DNA of 40,703 nt, from positions 1 through 40,703 of the forward strand of contig NZ_SLWV01000033.1 of the NCBI RefSeq assembly GCF_004345705.1. Reading direction: 5' to 3'. Each line of letters opens with the position of its first letter. Position 1 is the stretch's first letter. This DNA is from Marinisporobacter balticus (GTDB lineage: Bacteria > Bacillota > Clostridia > Peptostreptococcales > Thermotaleaceae). This document shows, in pieces, positions 23,227 to 31,497 of the stretch. The translations under genes and the position numbers were made by a program. A model generated the notes under the pieces. It saw nothing but the letters and a program-made list of their open reading frames with translations. It did not search any database and was not told where the DNA came from.

Positions 23227-24408
23227 ATGGCTATTAGAGAAAGCTTGTCAGGAAATGAAGCAATTGCTTTAGCAATGAAACAAATTAACCCAGATGTACT
23301 ACCAGCATTTCCAATTACACCATCCACCGAGATTCCACAGTATTTTTCACAATATGTTGCAGATGGATTGGTGGACACCGAGTTTGTGACCGTAGAATCG
23401 GAACATAGTGCAATGTCAGCTTGTATTGGTTCTCAAGCGGCAGGGGCAAGAACATTTACAGCAACATCCTCTTGTGGATTGGCATTAATGTTTGAAATGC
23501 TTTACGTTGCAGCATCGTCGAGACTTCCGATTACCATAGCATGTGTCAATAGAGCCTTAACGGGACCTATCAATATCAATGCAGACCATAGCGACACCAT
23601 GGGCGCAAGAGACTCAGGCTGGATTCAGTTGTATAGTGAAAACAATCAAGAAGCTTACGATAATTTCATACAAGCCGTAAGAATTGGAGAGCATAAAGAT
23701 GTGATGCTTCCAGTGATGGTCTGCCAAGATGGATTTATAACGAGCCATGCAGTAGAAAATCTTGAACTGCTGGAAGATGAAGTTGTCAAAAAATTTACGG
23801 GGGAGTATGAACCAGAAGATTTTTTATTAAATGTTCAAAGACCAATCGCTGTCGGCCCATACGATACTGCAAATTTCTATATGGAACACAAACGACAGCA
23901 GGCAGAAGCTATGTCAAATGCCAAAAAAGTCATTCTTGAAGTCGCAGAGGCGTATAAGAAACTAACGGGACGAAACTATGGTTTCTTTGAAGAATATAGA
24001 ATGGAAGATGCTGAAGCAGCCCTTGTCATTATCAATTCCACTGCAGGAACTGCAAAAGAAGCCATTGATAAAATGCGAATGGAAGGAAAAAAGGTTGGTC
24101 TTATTAAAATTAGAGTATTCCGTCCGTTTCCATTTGATGAAATTAAAAGTGCACTTCAAAATGTAACGGCTATTGCTGTAATGGATAGATGTGAAGGCTT
24201 CTCAGCTGCAGGTGGCCCACTATTCGTTGAAGTTCGTTCTGCAATGTATGATAGTTTAAAAAGACCATCCATGGTGAATTATATTTATGGGCTTGGGGGC
24301 CGAGATGTACGGGTTGAAGATATTGAAACCGTTTACAATGACTTGTTTAAGATTATTGAGTCAGAAGCAGTAGGGCAAATCTATCGCTATTTAAGTGTTA
24401 GAGAGTAG
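23227..24408 (+). CDS. 2-oxoacid:ferredoxin oxidoreductase, alpha subunit
   Basis: A 393-residue alpha subunit: SLSGNEAIALAMKQINPDV, then FPITPSTEIPQ (the PITPST motif) and TVESEHSAMSACIGSQAAGA, all typical of the pyrimidine-binding domain. The C-terminal transketolase-like domain has RVFRPFPFDEI and VMDRCEGFSAAGGPLF. It follows delta by 14 bases with a GGAGGGGAGG site. Length fits the single-domain alpha of four-subunit enzymes (about 390). Together with beta it forms the thiamine-diphosphate active site. Confidence 0.93.
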   Translation: MAIRESLSGNEAIALAMKQINPDVLPAFPITPSTEIPQYFSQYVADGLVDTEFVTVESEHSAMSACIGSQAAGARTFTATSSCGLALMFEMLYVAASSRLPITIACVNRALTGPININADHSDTMGARDSGWIQLYSENNQEAYDNFIQAVRIGEHKDVMLPVMVCQDGFITSHAVENLELLEDEVVKKFTGEYEPEDFLLNVQRPIAVGPYDTANFYMEHKRQQAEAMSNAKKVILEVAEAYKKLTGRNYGFFEEYRMEDAEAALVIINSTAGTAKEAIDKMRMEGKKVGLIKIRVFRPFPFDEIKSALQNVTAIAVMDRCEGFSAAGGPLFVEVRSAMYDSLKRPSMVNYIYGLGGRDVRVEDIETVYNDLFKIIESEAVGQIYRYLSVRE

Positions 24409-24420
24409 GAGGCGAAAAGA

Positions 24421-25371
24421 ATGGCGTATAATTTTAAAAGTGAAATGAATAAACCAGAGCGATTGACGGGTGGACATAGAATGTGTGCAGGATGTGGAGC
24501 CCCAGTAGCAGTAAGAGGCGTTTTACGAGCATTAAAAGAAGAAGATCATGCAGTAATCGGAAATGCTACAGGCTGTCTTGAAGTGTCAACGTTTATGTAT
24601 CCTTATACAGCATGGCAGGACTCTTTTATTCATAGCGCATTTGAAAATGCAGGTGCAACCATTAGTGGTGTTGAAGCTGCCTACAATGAAATGAAACGTA
24701 AAGGTAAAATTAAAGATACGCACAAATTCATTGCCTTCGGAGGCGATGGCGGTACTTATGATATCGGATTTCAATCTCTTTCAGGCGCCATGGAAAGAGG
24801 CCATGACATGGTTTATGTGTGTTATGATAATGGCGCTTATATGAATACAGGGATTCAACGTTCATCTGCTACACCGAAATATGCAGATACAACCACTTCG
24901 CCAATAGGAAAAGAAATAAATGGAAAGCAGCAATACAACAAAGATTTAACCGATATTATTGCTGCCCATAATATTCCTTATGTAGCACAAACAACTTTGT
25001 TCAAGAATTTTAAAGATATGCATGAAAAGTCTAAAAAAGCGATTTATACAGAAGGTCCGGCTTTTATGAATATTCTTGCACCTTGTCCAAGAGGCTGGAG
25101 ATATCCAGAATCTGAACTGATGGAAATGTGCAGACTTGCTGTAGAAACTTGTTTCTGGCCATTGTTTGAGGTGATAAATGGGGAATGGAAATTAAATTAC
25201 AGACCCCAAAACAAATTGCCGATTGAAGCGTTTTTAAAACCTCAAGGGCGATTCAAACATCTGTTTAAGCCTGGTAATGAACCTATGGTAGAAGAAATTC
25301 AGAAAGAAGTCGATCGCAAATGGGAAAAATTATTGATCAAATGCGGAGAACCTTTTGAACTTGGTATATAG
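24421..25371 (+). CDS. 2-oxoacid:ferredoxin oxidoreductase, beta (TPP-binding) subunit
   Basis: A 316-residue beta subunit with CAGCGAPVA (Cys 22 and 25) and GNATGC (Cys 52), part of the proximal [4Fe-4S] cluster ligands. The thiamine-diphosphate motif GGDGGTYDIG starts at about 107 with a VCYDNGAYMNTG block after it. A fourth cysteine is in LAPCPRGW. It follows alpha by 12 bases after AGGAGGCG. The C-terminal tail continues 90 residues beyond the core, as in pyruvate-type beta chains. A terminator follows, making this the end of the sigma-54 operon. Confidence 0.93.
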   Translation: MAYNFKSEMNKPERLTGGHRMCAGCGAPVAVRGVLRALKEEDHAVIGNATGCLEVSTFMYPYTAWQDSFIHSAFENAGATISGVEAAYNEMKRKGKIKDTHKFIAFGGDGGTYDIGFQSLSGAMERGHDMVYVCYDNGAYMNTGIQRSSATPKYADTTTSPIGKEINGKQQYNKDLTDIIAAHNIPYVAQTTLFKNFKDMHEKSKKAIYTEGPAFMNILAPCPRGWRYPESELMEMCRLAVETCFWPLFEVINGEWKLNYRPQNKLPIEAFLKPQGRFKHLFKPGNEPMVEEIQKEVDRKWEKLLIKCGEPFELGI

Positions 25372-25432
25372 TGTGATAGTGGCCTTATAGTTAAGTAGTT
25401 CGTTTTGTATAAATAGATATTTTAGATATTGG

Positions 25433-25483
25433 AAAATGGCAAATACTATCCCTTATCAATGAGGGTGGATTTGCCATTTTTTT
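25433..25483 (+). terminator. Terminator of the oxidoreductase operon
   Basis: AAAATGGCAAAT (25433-25444) pairs with ATTTGCCATTTT (25469-25480), followed by TTT; a small inner stem sits between. Confidence 0.8.
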
Positions 25484-25496
25484 ATCAAGCGAAGTT

Positions 25497-26090
25497 GGGG
25501 TAGTACCACATGCCCATCAAGATAAGCTATTAAAACAGTTCTGCAAGAGTTGAAATGTCTATTTAGTGGACTGAAAATCTATACCAAAGTGGAATTTCTA
25601 TGGTTTTTATTAGCAATGCTAATCGTGTCATTGATTTTATGGTACAGCAAACAAACCTACGAAAAAAATTAAAAATTTTAAAGACATAGGACTCAGAATA
25701 TATTATAATTAAATTGCTTTTATGCGGCGAATCTACATGCTTTTTCTTGGTAGTTGTGCGAAACTCCAAGAATTTCAAAAAAGGTTTTTTGACCTTTTCG
25801 GTGTGATTTTCGCCCATTTTTCTTTATACAATTAGATATTTCTATCAGTAGTTTATAAACCATTGACGATGTTTTTATGAGATTTAAATATATTTTTTCA
25901 ATATACTGCTTTATGATCTCAGCACTCTTGATCTCACTTGCCTTTCTTTTTAGCTGACTTCTCAACTTTTAACTGCTCGTGAGTTAGCAACTTGGAATGC
26001 TGTGGAATCAACTATTCTAATTCTATCAAAGTGTTCATCCCATATTGAAGGAATCTTAGAATCCGATAAAGTAGCACTGTTTAAGCGTCT
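25497..26090 (-). mobile_element. IS4-family element, internally deleted copy B
   Basis: The left end (GGGGTAGTACCACATGCCCA) and about 450 bases match the element at 10104-10550 closely. Several blocks of the transposase are then missing. The remaining pieces correspond to copy A at about 10845-10900 and 11365-11475. The right terminus is gone. No usable frame remains; the longest pieces are 81-84 codons. Confidence 0.8.
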
Positions 26091-26139
26091 TGTAAAAAAT
26101 TTTGTTTCTATGAATTTAAGATCTAAATACGGTCAAGTT

Positions 26140-26175
26140 AAAAAAGGCTTTGCAGTATTCTGCAAAGCCTTTTTT
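26140..26175. terminator. Strong bidirectional terminator
   Basis: AAAAAAGGCTTTGCAG (26140-26155), loop TATT, CTGCAAAGCCTTTTTT (26160-26175). It touches the stop codon of the stalk-domain gene and also faces the IS relic. Confidence 0.85.
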
Positions 26176-27253
26176 AAAAGCTGATATAAGAGCTTATTTT
26201 ATTAGAAGGAGTTTTCCAATAATAATATATACCGTCTGAAAAATGTATTAAAAAATCAAAGTCTATAAAAATCACATCATCTTTAACATCAATTTCTATA
26301 TTACTTGTGTTACTCATATTAAAATCTCCAGTATTATCGATGATCTTTTTTTCTGGCAAGGATATTTGTACTTTATTTCCATCTTTTAATAATGAAATTA
26401 TTTTATTGCTTTTATCAAATTGAAAATTACATCCTACATATTCTGATATTATTTTAAGTGGGACCATAACAACATGATCATTAATGGATTGTTTAATATA
26501 AGGAACTTCATTCTTTTGTATGAATAGTAATTGATTATTTATATAAATACTAGGTGCATTTCCATATAAGTCTTTAGGGTCATAATATTGTATATCTGAA
26601 TTCTCTAAAGGGAAACTTTTACAAAAGATACTTAGATGATCAAATCCTTTTGGTTGATAGGATGTTTTAAATGGTTGTATACGAGAATCCCAAAACATTG
26701 AATTAGTATCTTTTTGTTCATATAACGAAGAGCCGTCTGAAATTATCAAGGAAAATCTTCCATCTGTAAGAATGTTGCCTTTTTCTTCTATATAAATTCC
26801 CGTTCCATATAGCCAATTAATTAAAAAGTCTAAATCTGTAAATGCAATACCATTTTTTATAGATATATTTTTTCCTTTAAGATCAGATCTAAAATATAAA
26901 GAAATATAATGGTTATCCATTCTTACCATTTTCTTTTCATCTTTTTCATCTACGAAAAATTCTATCGTCCTATTATTTTTTGTTGCTAATATCTTTCTTT
27001 CTTTTTCAATCCATGAAACCTTAAATGCTAGGCTTTCAAAAAAATTTTTAATAGGAAACATTAACACAACTTTATCAGCTTTAGGATCCACAGTACTAAT
27101 TAGTTTGAATGGTTTTTCATTGTTATTTAGATATATTAATTTATTATTAATAAAACAAGGATAAGGATTGTTATTGTCATTAGCAAAAGAAAAAATATTA
27201 TAATTACTTAATAAAGTAAATGCTATAATTGTTAAGAAAAATTTTTTTAACAT
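26174..27253 (-). CDS. Secreted stalk-domain (copper amine oxidase N-like) protein
   Basis: The 359-residue protein has an N-terminal signal peptide (MLKKFFLTIIAFTLLSNY then SFAND, cleavage near 24-26). Two regions follow that resemble the stalk domain found in copper amine oxidases and many clostridial surface proteins: about 45-150 (VVLMFPIKNFFESLAFKVSW, then TDLDFLINWLYG) and about 225-340 (SIYINNQLLFIQKNEVPYI, HVVMVPLKIISEYVGCNFQF). There is no enzyme domain. It is probably attached to or released from the cell surface. The promoter lies upstream on the minus strand with a TATAAT near 27389-27394. AGAAGGGCG precedes the ATG. Rest of the 27254-27498 gap: nothing else seen. Confidence 0.75.
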   Translation of the reverse strand: MLKKFFLTIIAFTLLSNYNIFSFANDNNNPYPCFINNKLIYLNNNEKPFKLISTVDPKADKVVLMFPIKNFFESLAFKVSWIEKERKILATKNNRTIEFFVDEKDEKKMVRMDNHYISLYFRSDLKGKNISIKNGIAFTDLDFLINWLYGTGIYIEEKGNILTDGRFSLIISDGSSLYEQKDTNSMFWDSRIQPFKTSYQPKGFDHLSIFCKSFPLENSDIQYYDPKDLYGNAPSIYINNQLLFIQKNEVPYIKQSINDHVVMVPLKIISEYVGCNFQFDKSNKIISLLKDGNKVQISLPEKKIIDNTGDFNMSNTSNIEIDVKDDVIFIDFDFLIHFSDGIYYYWKTPSNKISSYISF

Positions 27254-27498
27254 AAATAAACACGCCCTTCTATGAAATTATTTTAAAACACTAGGCTTAC
27301 CTTTGAAAAATCATAAAAAACCAATTTGAATTCTAAATAGCTATATTGTTCATCATTAACCATTAGTTTTGTGCCTAATCAATGTTTAATTATATCACAA
27401 ACTCATCCCAATTATTAACATATTTTCAACTTTTATAGGTATGTTCATCCTATCGAAAAAAGCCGAAAACATTATAAATACCAAATTATAAAAATAAA

Positions 27499-27612
27499 AT
27501 GCCTAAAGATGTTATATCTTATATTGCAAAGCAGCTTGGACTTAAACATACTCTCTTTGACAAATACGATTGGCATGGCCGTTCTATTAAATATTATAAT
27601 ATACTCAGGTAG
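27499..27612 (+). pseudogene. Tn3-family transposase (TnpA) N-terminal fragment
   Basis: The frame reads MPKDVISYIAKQLGL, KHTLFDKYDWHG and RSIKYYNIL, then TAG. This matches the N-terminal DUF4158 region of Tn3-type TnpA proteins, in which YIAxQL and YDWRGRSI.Y are conserved. It is cut off exactly where the IS3-type element begins, so the IS probably inserted here. A C-terminal TnpA fragment is found at 921-1082. Confidence 0.65.
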
Positions 27613-27650
27613 TTAGACACAAAATCTAAAAAATAAGATAAACTAGAAAC

Positions 27651-27971
27651 ATGACTACTAAACGAAAAAACTGGATCCCAGAAGAAAAAGCTAAGATTGT
27701 ACTTGAAGTTCTTCGAGAAGAAAGTACCTTGGCCGAAATCGCAAATAAATATGGTACAAGCCAACAATTAATCAGTAGATGGAAGTTCGAGTTTCTTTCC
27801 AATATGGCTATTGTCTTTGACAAGAAGACCAACGGGATTGAAAAACTTAAACAAGCGCATGAGGCAGAAAAGGAGGTCCTCGTAAACAAAATTGGACAAC
27901 TTACACTGGATGTTGATTGGCTTAAAAAAAAACAAGTTCAAATCTCGGAAATGAAGACAAGAAAGCGCTAA
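27651..27971 (+). CDS. IS3-family transposase orfA
   Basis: The 106-residue protein has a helix-turn-helix (KIVLEVLREESTLAEIANKY then GTSQQLISRWKFEFL) and a leucine-zipper-like helix EVLVNKIGQLTLDVDWLKKK, the orfA layout of IS3 elements. OrfA would pair with orfB by -1 frameshifting, but orfB is destroyed. The protein could still be made. No strong ribosome binding site is seen. Confidence 0.8.
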   Translation: MTTKRKNWIPEEKAKIVLEVLREESTLAEIANKYGTSQQLISRWKFEFLSNMAIVFDKKTNGIEKLKQAHEAEKEVLVNKIGQLTLDVDWLKKKQVQISEMKTRKR

Positions 27972-28090
27972 TCGAGAGGGCAGGATCAAAGTTGACCATG
28001 AAGCGTTATAACTATGAACGTGGCCATCAAGGTCTTGATAACTACACCCCGAGTGATCTTTATGATTCAATACAAAAAATCGCTGTATAG
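27956..28090 (+). pseudogene. IS3-family orfB, large internal deletion
   Basis: In the -1 frame relative to orfA, the start KKALIERAGSKLTMKR is joined directly to the C-terminal YNYERGHQGLDNYTPSDLY. All three DDE catalytic residues between them are lost. About 250 codons are missing. Confidence 0.75.
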
Positions 28091-28235
28091 CTTACTAAAA
28101 CACGAGAGGAGGATTTATCTTAAAAAATCGATTTTCGTGTCTTGACAAGCGGGGACATTATACACAAGTTGTTTCATACTTGTATAAAACTACGAAACAA
28201 TATTTTGCAATTAAGTTACTTAAGGAGATGTTATT

Positions 28236-28640
28236 ATGCGCATAAAAATGCTGCATCATGTATGTATTCAAACGGAAAAATATGAAGAATCACTTGAATT
28301 TTATACTAAAATTTTAGGCTTTGAATTAGTTAAAGAAACTGCAAATTTTCATAAACGAGATTTCAATACATGGTTAAGATTGGGAACATTCATGATTGAA
28401 TTACAGACTGGCAAAAAGGGAGATAAATTAAAAAATTGGAGTCCATTGAATGAAGGAATCGTCCATATGTGTTTTTTAGTGGATAATGTTCAAGAAGAAT
28501 TTGATAGGATAAAAAAATTAGGATATACAACCTTCAAGATTAAAAATGGAGAGATCGTATATAAAGTTGAAGATGGCTATTTATTTAAAATTAAAGCACC
28601 AGAAGGTACAGAAATTGAAATAAGAGATTTACCCCTATAG
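28236..28640 (+). CDS. VOC-family (glyoxalase-like) protein
   Basis: The 134-residue protein is a single vicinal-oxygen-chelate domain of two beta-alpha-beta-beta-beta units: HHVCIQTEKYEESLEFYTKI then LGFELV at the start, HMCFLVDNVQEEFDRI in the middle, and KAPEGTEIEIRDL at the end. His 7, Glu 56 (MIELQTG) and His 77 or so are possible metal ligands. Members include glyoxalase I, epimerases and antibiotic-resistance proteins, so the reaction is not predictable. AAGGAGATG precedes the ATG. Upstream an inverted repeat TTGTTTC..GAAACAA (28169-28200) could be an operator. Confidence 0.85.
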   Translation: MRIKMLHHVCIQTEKYEESLEFYTKILGFELVKETANFHKRDFNTWLRLGTFMIELQTGKKGDKLKNWSPLNEGIVHMCFLVDNVQEEFDRIKKLGYTTFKIKNGEIVYKVEDGYLFKIKAPEGTEIEIRDLPL

Positions 28641-28800
28641 CGTAGTACCCGAAGAGCTGTCACGAAGGGCAAAGTAGATTACAAATAATGTGAATATAAT
28701 CTGCTTGGATGTATTAAAAACATGCTTCTGTTACTTTGATATAAATTGCGTGTAACAAAGTTATTTCAATGCATTCATATATTTTGAACGAAATAGTAAA
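28641..28800 (+). repeat. Dispersed intergenic repeat, copy B
   Basis: The left part (GTAGTACCCGAAGAGCTGTC then ACGAAGGGCAAAGTA) matches copy C at 34732 and copy A at 1884. The right part (TTCTGTTACTTTGATATAAA, then ACAAAGTTATTTCAATGC, about 28724-28775) matches copy A's right half in inverted orientation. Confidence 0.45.
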
Positions 28801-28829
28801 ATGAAATTATATTCATATTTAATATATTT

Positions 28830-28997
28830 ATGAATGTAAAATTTGATCAGATGCAAGATAATCAGGTATCACTACGAGCATACCGTTTGTGTTGGAATAT
28901 TGAAATAATTTTTTATCAACATAAATTTGCTATTGAACAGTATGCAACCAAACAACAAATTGACAATCTACAATTTGTTAGTATATACTATAGATAA
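28830..28997 (+). pseudogene. Transposase C-terminal remnant
   Basis: The frame reads QMQDNQVSLRAYRLCWNIEI then IFYQHKF, matching the (Y/R)RxRWxIExxFyqhK segment that holds the catalytic Glu of IS4-like transposases. It then departs into unrelated sequence. No function remains. It differs from the IS4-family copies A-C, so it stems from another element. Confidence 0.5.
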
Positions 28998-29029
28998 ATA
29001 TAAGAGGAGGTTGTTTTGTGAGTGTAGTT

Positions 29030-29128
29030 GTTCTTAACTAAATGAATTTAATAAACATCTTAAAATTTTGAAAACCCGTTTACTTGGGTCTATTTGTTGT
29101 ACGTTTAAGATGTGATTAAGTTAAGAAC
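29030..29128. other. Long nested inverted repeat (structured leader or element end)
   Basis: Two sets of perfect arms nest inside each other: GTTCTTAACT (29030-29039) with AGTTAAGAAC (29119-29128), and ACATCTTAAA (29055-29064) with TTTAAGATGT (29104-29113). A good ribosome-binding-like AGAGGAGG and a seven-codon frame precede it. It could be an RNA leader or a palindromic mobile element; I could not assign it. Confidence 0.45.
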
Positions 29129-29204
29129 ACGGATAGCTAATCTTATAAAACATACCCTTAATAGGCTTTATTTTAAGGGACTCTTTATACTATTATTTGC
29201 TATT

Positions 29205-29230
29205 AAAGCCGTGCTTTGCACGGCTTTTTT
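29205..29230 (+). terminator. Intrinsic terminator upstream of the MutS2-like operon
   Basis: AAAGCCGTGC (29205-29214), loop TTT, GCACGGCTTT (29218-29227), then TTTT. Confidence 0.85.
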
Positions 29231-29265
29231 TATGCAAAAAAATACTATAAAAAATGAAATGATAT

Positions 29266-29308
29266 AAGGCTATAGGTGTATTCTGTTTACCTATAGCCTT
29301 TATTTTTT
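29266..29308 (+). terminator. Second terminator/attenuator directly before the leader ORF
   Basis: AAGGCTATAGGT (29266-29277) pairs perfectly with ACCTATAGCCTT (29289-29300), followed by TATTTTTT and then the ribosome binding site GGAGGG. Unless a promoter lies between 29230 and 29266, it must be read through to express the downstream genes, so attenuation is possible. Confidence 0.65.
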
Positions 29309-29321
29309 GGAGGGATGAACG

Positions 29322-29414
29322 ATGTTAGATGTTAAAAAGGAAATTTTAAAAAGTACAAGAGGTATTAATATGATAATGAATACTAAGATTAAATCTAGGG
29401 AGGGAATGCAATGA
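29322..29414 (+). CDS. Short ORF coupled to the MutS2-like gene
   Basis: A 30-residue frame (MLDVKKEILKSTRGINM and on) starts after a strong GGAGGG site and ends in ATGA overlapping the next start codon. Its own last codons carry the AGGGAGGG ribosome binding site of the MutS2-like gene. It is likely translated, as a coupled leader or small protein. No family is recognised. Confidence 0.45.
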   Translation: MLDVKKEILKSTRGINMIMNTKIKSREGMQ

Positions 29415-31309
29415 ATGCGTCTACATTTGAAAAACTACAATTAAATGAAGTAAAGGAATTAGTAAAAGTGCATTGTGCCAGTTCACTTGGCAAAGAACTA
29501 ATCGATAAGCTCAATCCCAGTGGTAAAAAAAATATCGTTAAACAAAGATTAAATGAAAACAAAGAAGCCAGAAAGATAATAGAAAATAGCAATCACATAC
29601 CCTTAGAAGGTCTATCCAATGTAAATACACTTATAGATAAGATTGAAAAAGGGATGATCTTAGACCCACATGAACTTATAAAAATACAAGATTTTTTAAG
29701 AGGCAGTAGGAAAATACAGTCCTTTATGTTTGATATGCAATTTTATGCACCTACATTAAGTGCATATGCTTTAAATATAACAGGGTGTGAAAATATAGAA
29801 AGTGAAATAGACGCTTGTATAAAGGGAAATAAGGTAGATTCACAAGCTAGTAAAGAACTGAAAAAAATAAGAAGAAATATAGAAGTAACTGAAAATAAAA
29901 TAAAAGAACGATTAAATAAATTCTTAATGGCCAGTGGCAACAAACAGTATATTCAAGAGTTTGTTGTAAGCAAAAGAAACGGTAGATATGTCATTCCAAT
30001 AAAAGCATCTTATAAAAATGAAGTGAATGGCGTTATACTAGATACCTCAGCAAAAGGAAATACCGTATTCGTAGAACCACAAAATATATCCAAGTTTAGC
30101 GTAGCGTTGATTTGTTTACAAAGTGAAGAATCTATAGAAGAAAATAAGATATTGTCTTATTTAACAGAGCTAATATTTGCAGAAATAAAAAATATTAAAT
30201 TAAACATAGAAGTAATAGCAGCGTACGACATGGTCTTTGCAAAGGCGAAATATAGCCAAAATATAAATGGAATGACACCAAAAATAAATGATCAAGGCTA
30301 TATAAAAATAGTTAATGGGAAACATCCCTTGTTAAAAGGAGACATTGTACCCCTTAATGTAGAAATAGGAAAAAATTATAGAAGTTTGCTAATTACAGGG
30401 CCCAATGCAGGAGGGAAAACCGTTTCGTTAAAAACCGTAGGCCTTTTGACATTAATGGTTCAATGTGGATTTGATATATGTGCAAGTGAAGATACTGTAA
30501 TCAATGTATTTGAAAAAGTATTCGTTGACATAGGCGATAATCAAAGTATAGAAAACGCCCTTAGTACCTTTTCTTCACATATACAAAATATTGCACAAAT
30601 AATGAATTTAACCAATCATTGCACCCTTGTTTTATTGGATGAGATTGGAAGTGGCACTGAACCAAATGAAGGTGCAGCACTTGCTATAGCCATCCTTGAA
30701 GAAGTTTACAAAAAGGGATGTATCACCATGGCATCTACCCATTATGGAGAAATCAAAAAGTATGCACAACTTCATCCAGAATTTGAAAATGCAGGTATGA
30801 TGTTTGATAAAGATACATTACAACCACTATATAAGCTAACCATAGGAATGTCTCAAGATAGTAATGCCCTTTTTATCTCTAAAAAAATGGGTATCAAAGA
30901 TAAGGTATTAAAAAAAGCGAAAGAATATATGGATGATAAAAACTATCATTTTGATTTGGTTAAAAGAAGTAAAATAGAGTCATCTGAGAAAAAATCTGAA
31001 GAAGAAAAAGAGATCCCTGTTTATGAAATAGGAGATAAAGTGAAATTATTAGATGAAGATGATTTTGGGATCATCTATGCGCCTGTAAACAAATTTAACA
31101 ATGTAAAAGTTCTATACAATGGTAAATTTGTAGAGTTAAATGTAAGAAGAATAGCGCTACATTTAAGGGCTACAGAGCTATATCCAGAAGGGTATGATTT
31201 AAATAGTTTGTTTGTAAGTTATAAAGAAAGAAAACTAGATAGAGATATTGAAAGAGGATCTAAAAAAGCGTTGAAGAAAATTCAAAAGGAAATGAAACAA
31301 AAGAGATAG
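29411..31309 (+). CDS. MutS2-like ATPase without a Smr domain
   Basis: The 632-residue protein shows the MutS2 layout: an N-terminal MNASTFEKLQLNEVKELV region, a long coiled-coil lever/clamp region (about 130-290), then the ATPase with Walker A GPNAGGKT at about 330-337, a GDNQSIENALSTFSSH block (signature region), and Walker B LVLLDEIGSGTEP. Full MutS2 is about 785 residues and ends in a Smr nuclease domain. Here the C-terminus is a short KOW-like strand region and a basic helix, with no Smr motif. It is therefore a paralogue, perhaps acting on stalled ribosomes or branched DNA without nuclease activity. It begins within the stop of the leader ORF. Confidence 0.85.
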   Translation: MNASTFEKLQLNEVKELVKVHCASSLGKELIDKLNPSGKKNIVKQRLNENKEARKIIENSNHIPLEGLSNVNTLIDKIEKGMILDPHELIKIQDFLRGSRKIQSFMFDMQFYAPTLSAYALNITGCENIESEIDACIKGNKVDSQASKELKKIRRNIEVTENKIKERLNKFLMASGNKQYIQEFVVSKRNGRYVIPIKASYKNEVNGVILDTSAKGNTVFVEPQNISKFSVALICLQSEESIEENKILSYLTELIFAEIKNIKLNIEVIAAYDMVFAKAKYSQNINGMTPKINDQGYIKIVNGKHPLLKGDIVPLNVEIGKNYRSLLITGPNAGGKTVSLKTVGLLTLMVQCGFDICASEDTVINVFEKVFVDIGDNQSIENALSTFSSHIQNIAQIMNLTNHCTLVLLDEIGSGTEPNEGAALAIAILEEVYKKGCITMASTHYGEIKKYAQLHPEFENAGMMFDKDTLQPLYKLTIGMSQDSNALFISKKMGIKDKVLKKAKEYMDDKNYHFDLVKRSKIESSEKKSEEEKEIPVYEIGDKVKLLDEDDFGIIYAPVNKFNNVKVLYNGKFVELNVRRIALHLRATELYPEGYDLNSLFVSYKERKLDRDIERGSKKALKKIQKEMKQKR

Positions 31310-31497
31310 GTATAACCAGAAGAATTTAACAAAGTTATGACAATTTTTCTAAAAAATTAATTATATACAAACTACTTCCCAATTAAATATATAGCAGGGG
31401 TGTAAGGATATAAACGTTATTCCTTATTATATAATTGCACCCTTTTAGATTAAAGGATGAAATAGTTTCTATATATATTAAAGGAGATAGATTAAAA

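Larger units (their letters stand above)
27610..28148 (+). mobile_element. IS3-family element, internally deleted
   Basis: The left end TAGTTAGACACAAAATC (27610-27626) and the complement of the right end TTGTCAAGACACGAAAATC (28130-28148) form imperfect inverted repeats. Inside are an intact orfA and an orfB reduced to its first and last segments, so the element is defective. It interrupts the Tn3 transposase relic. Confidence 0.65.
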
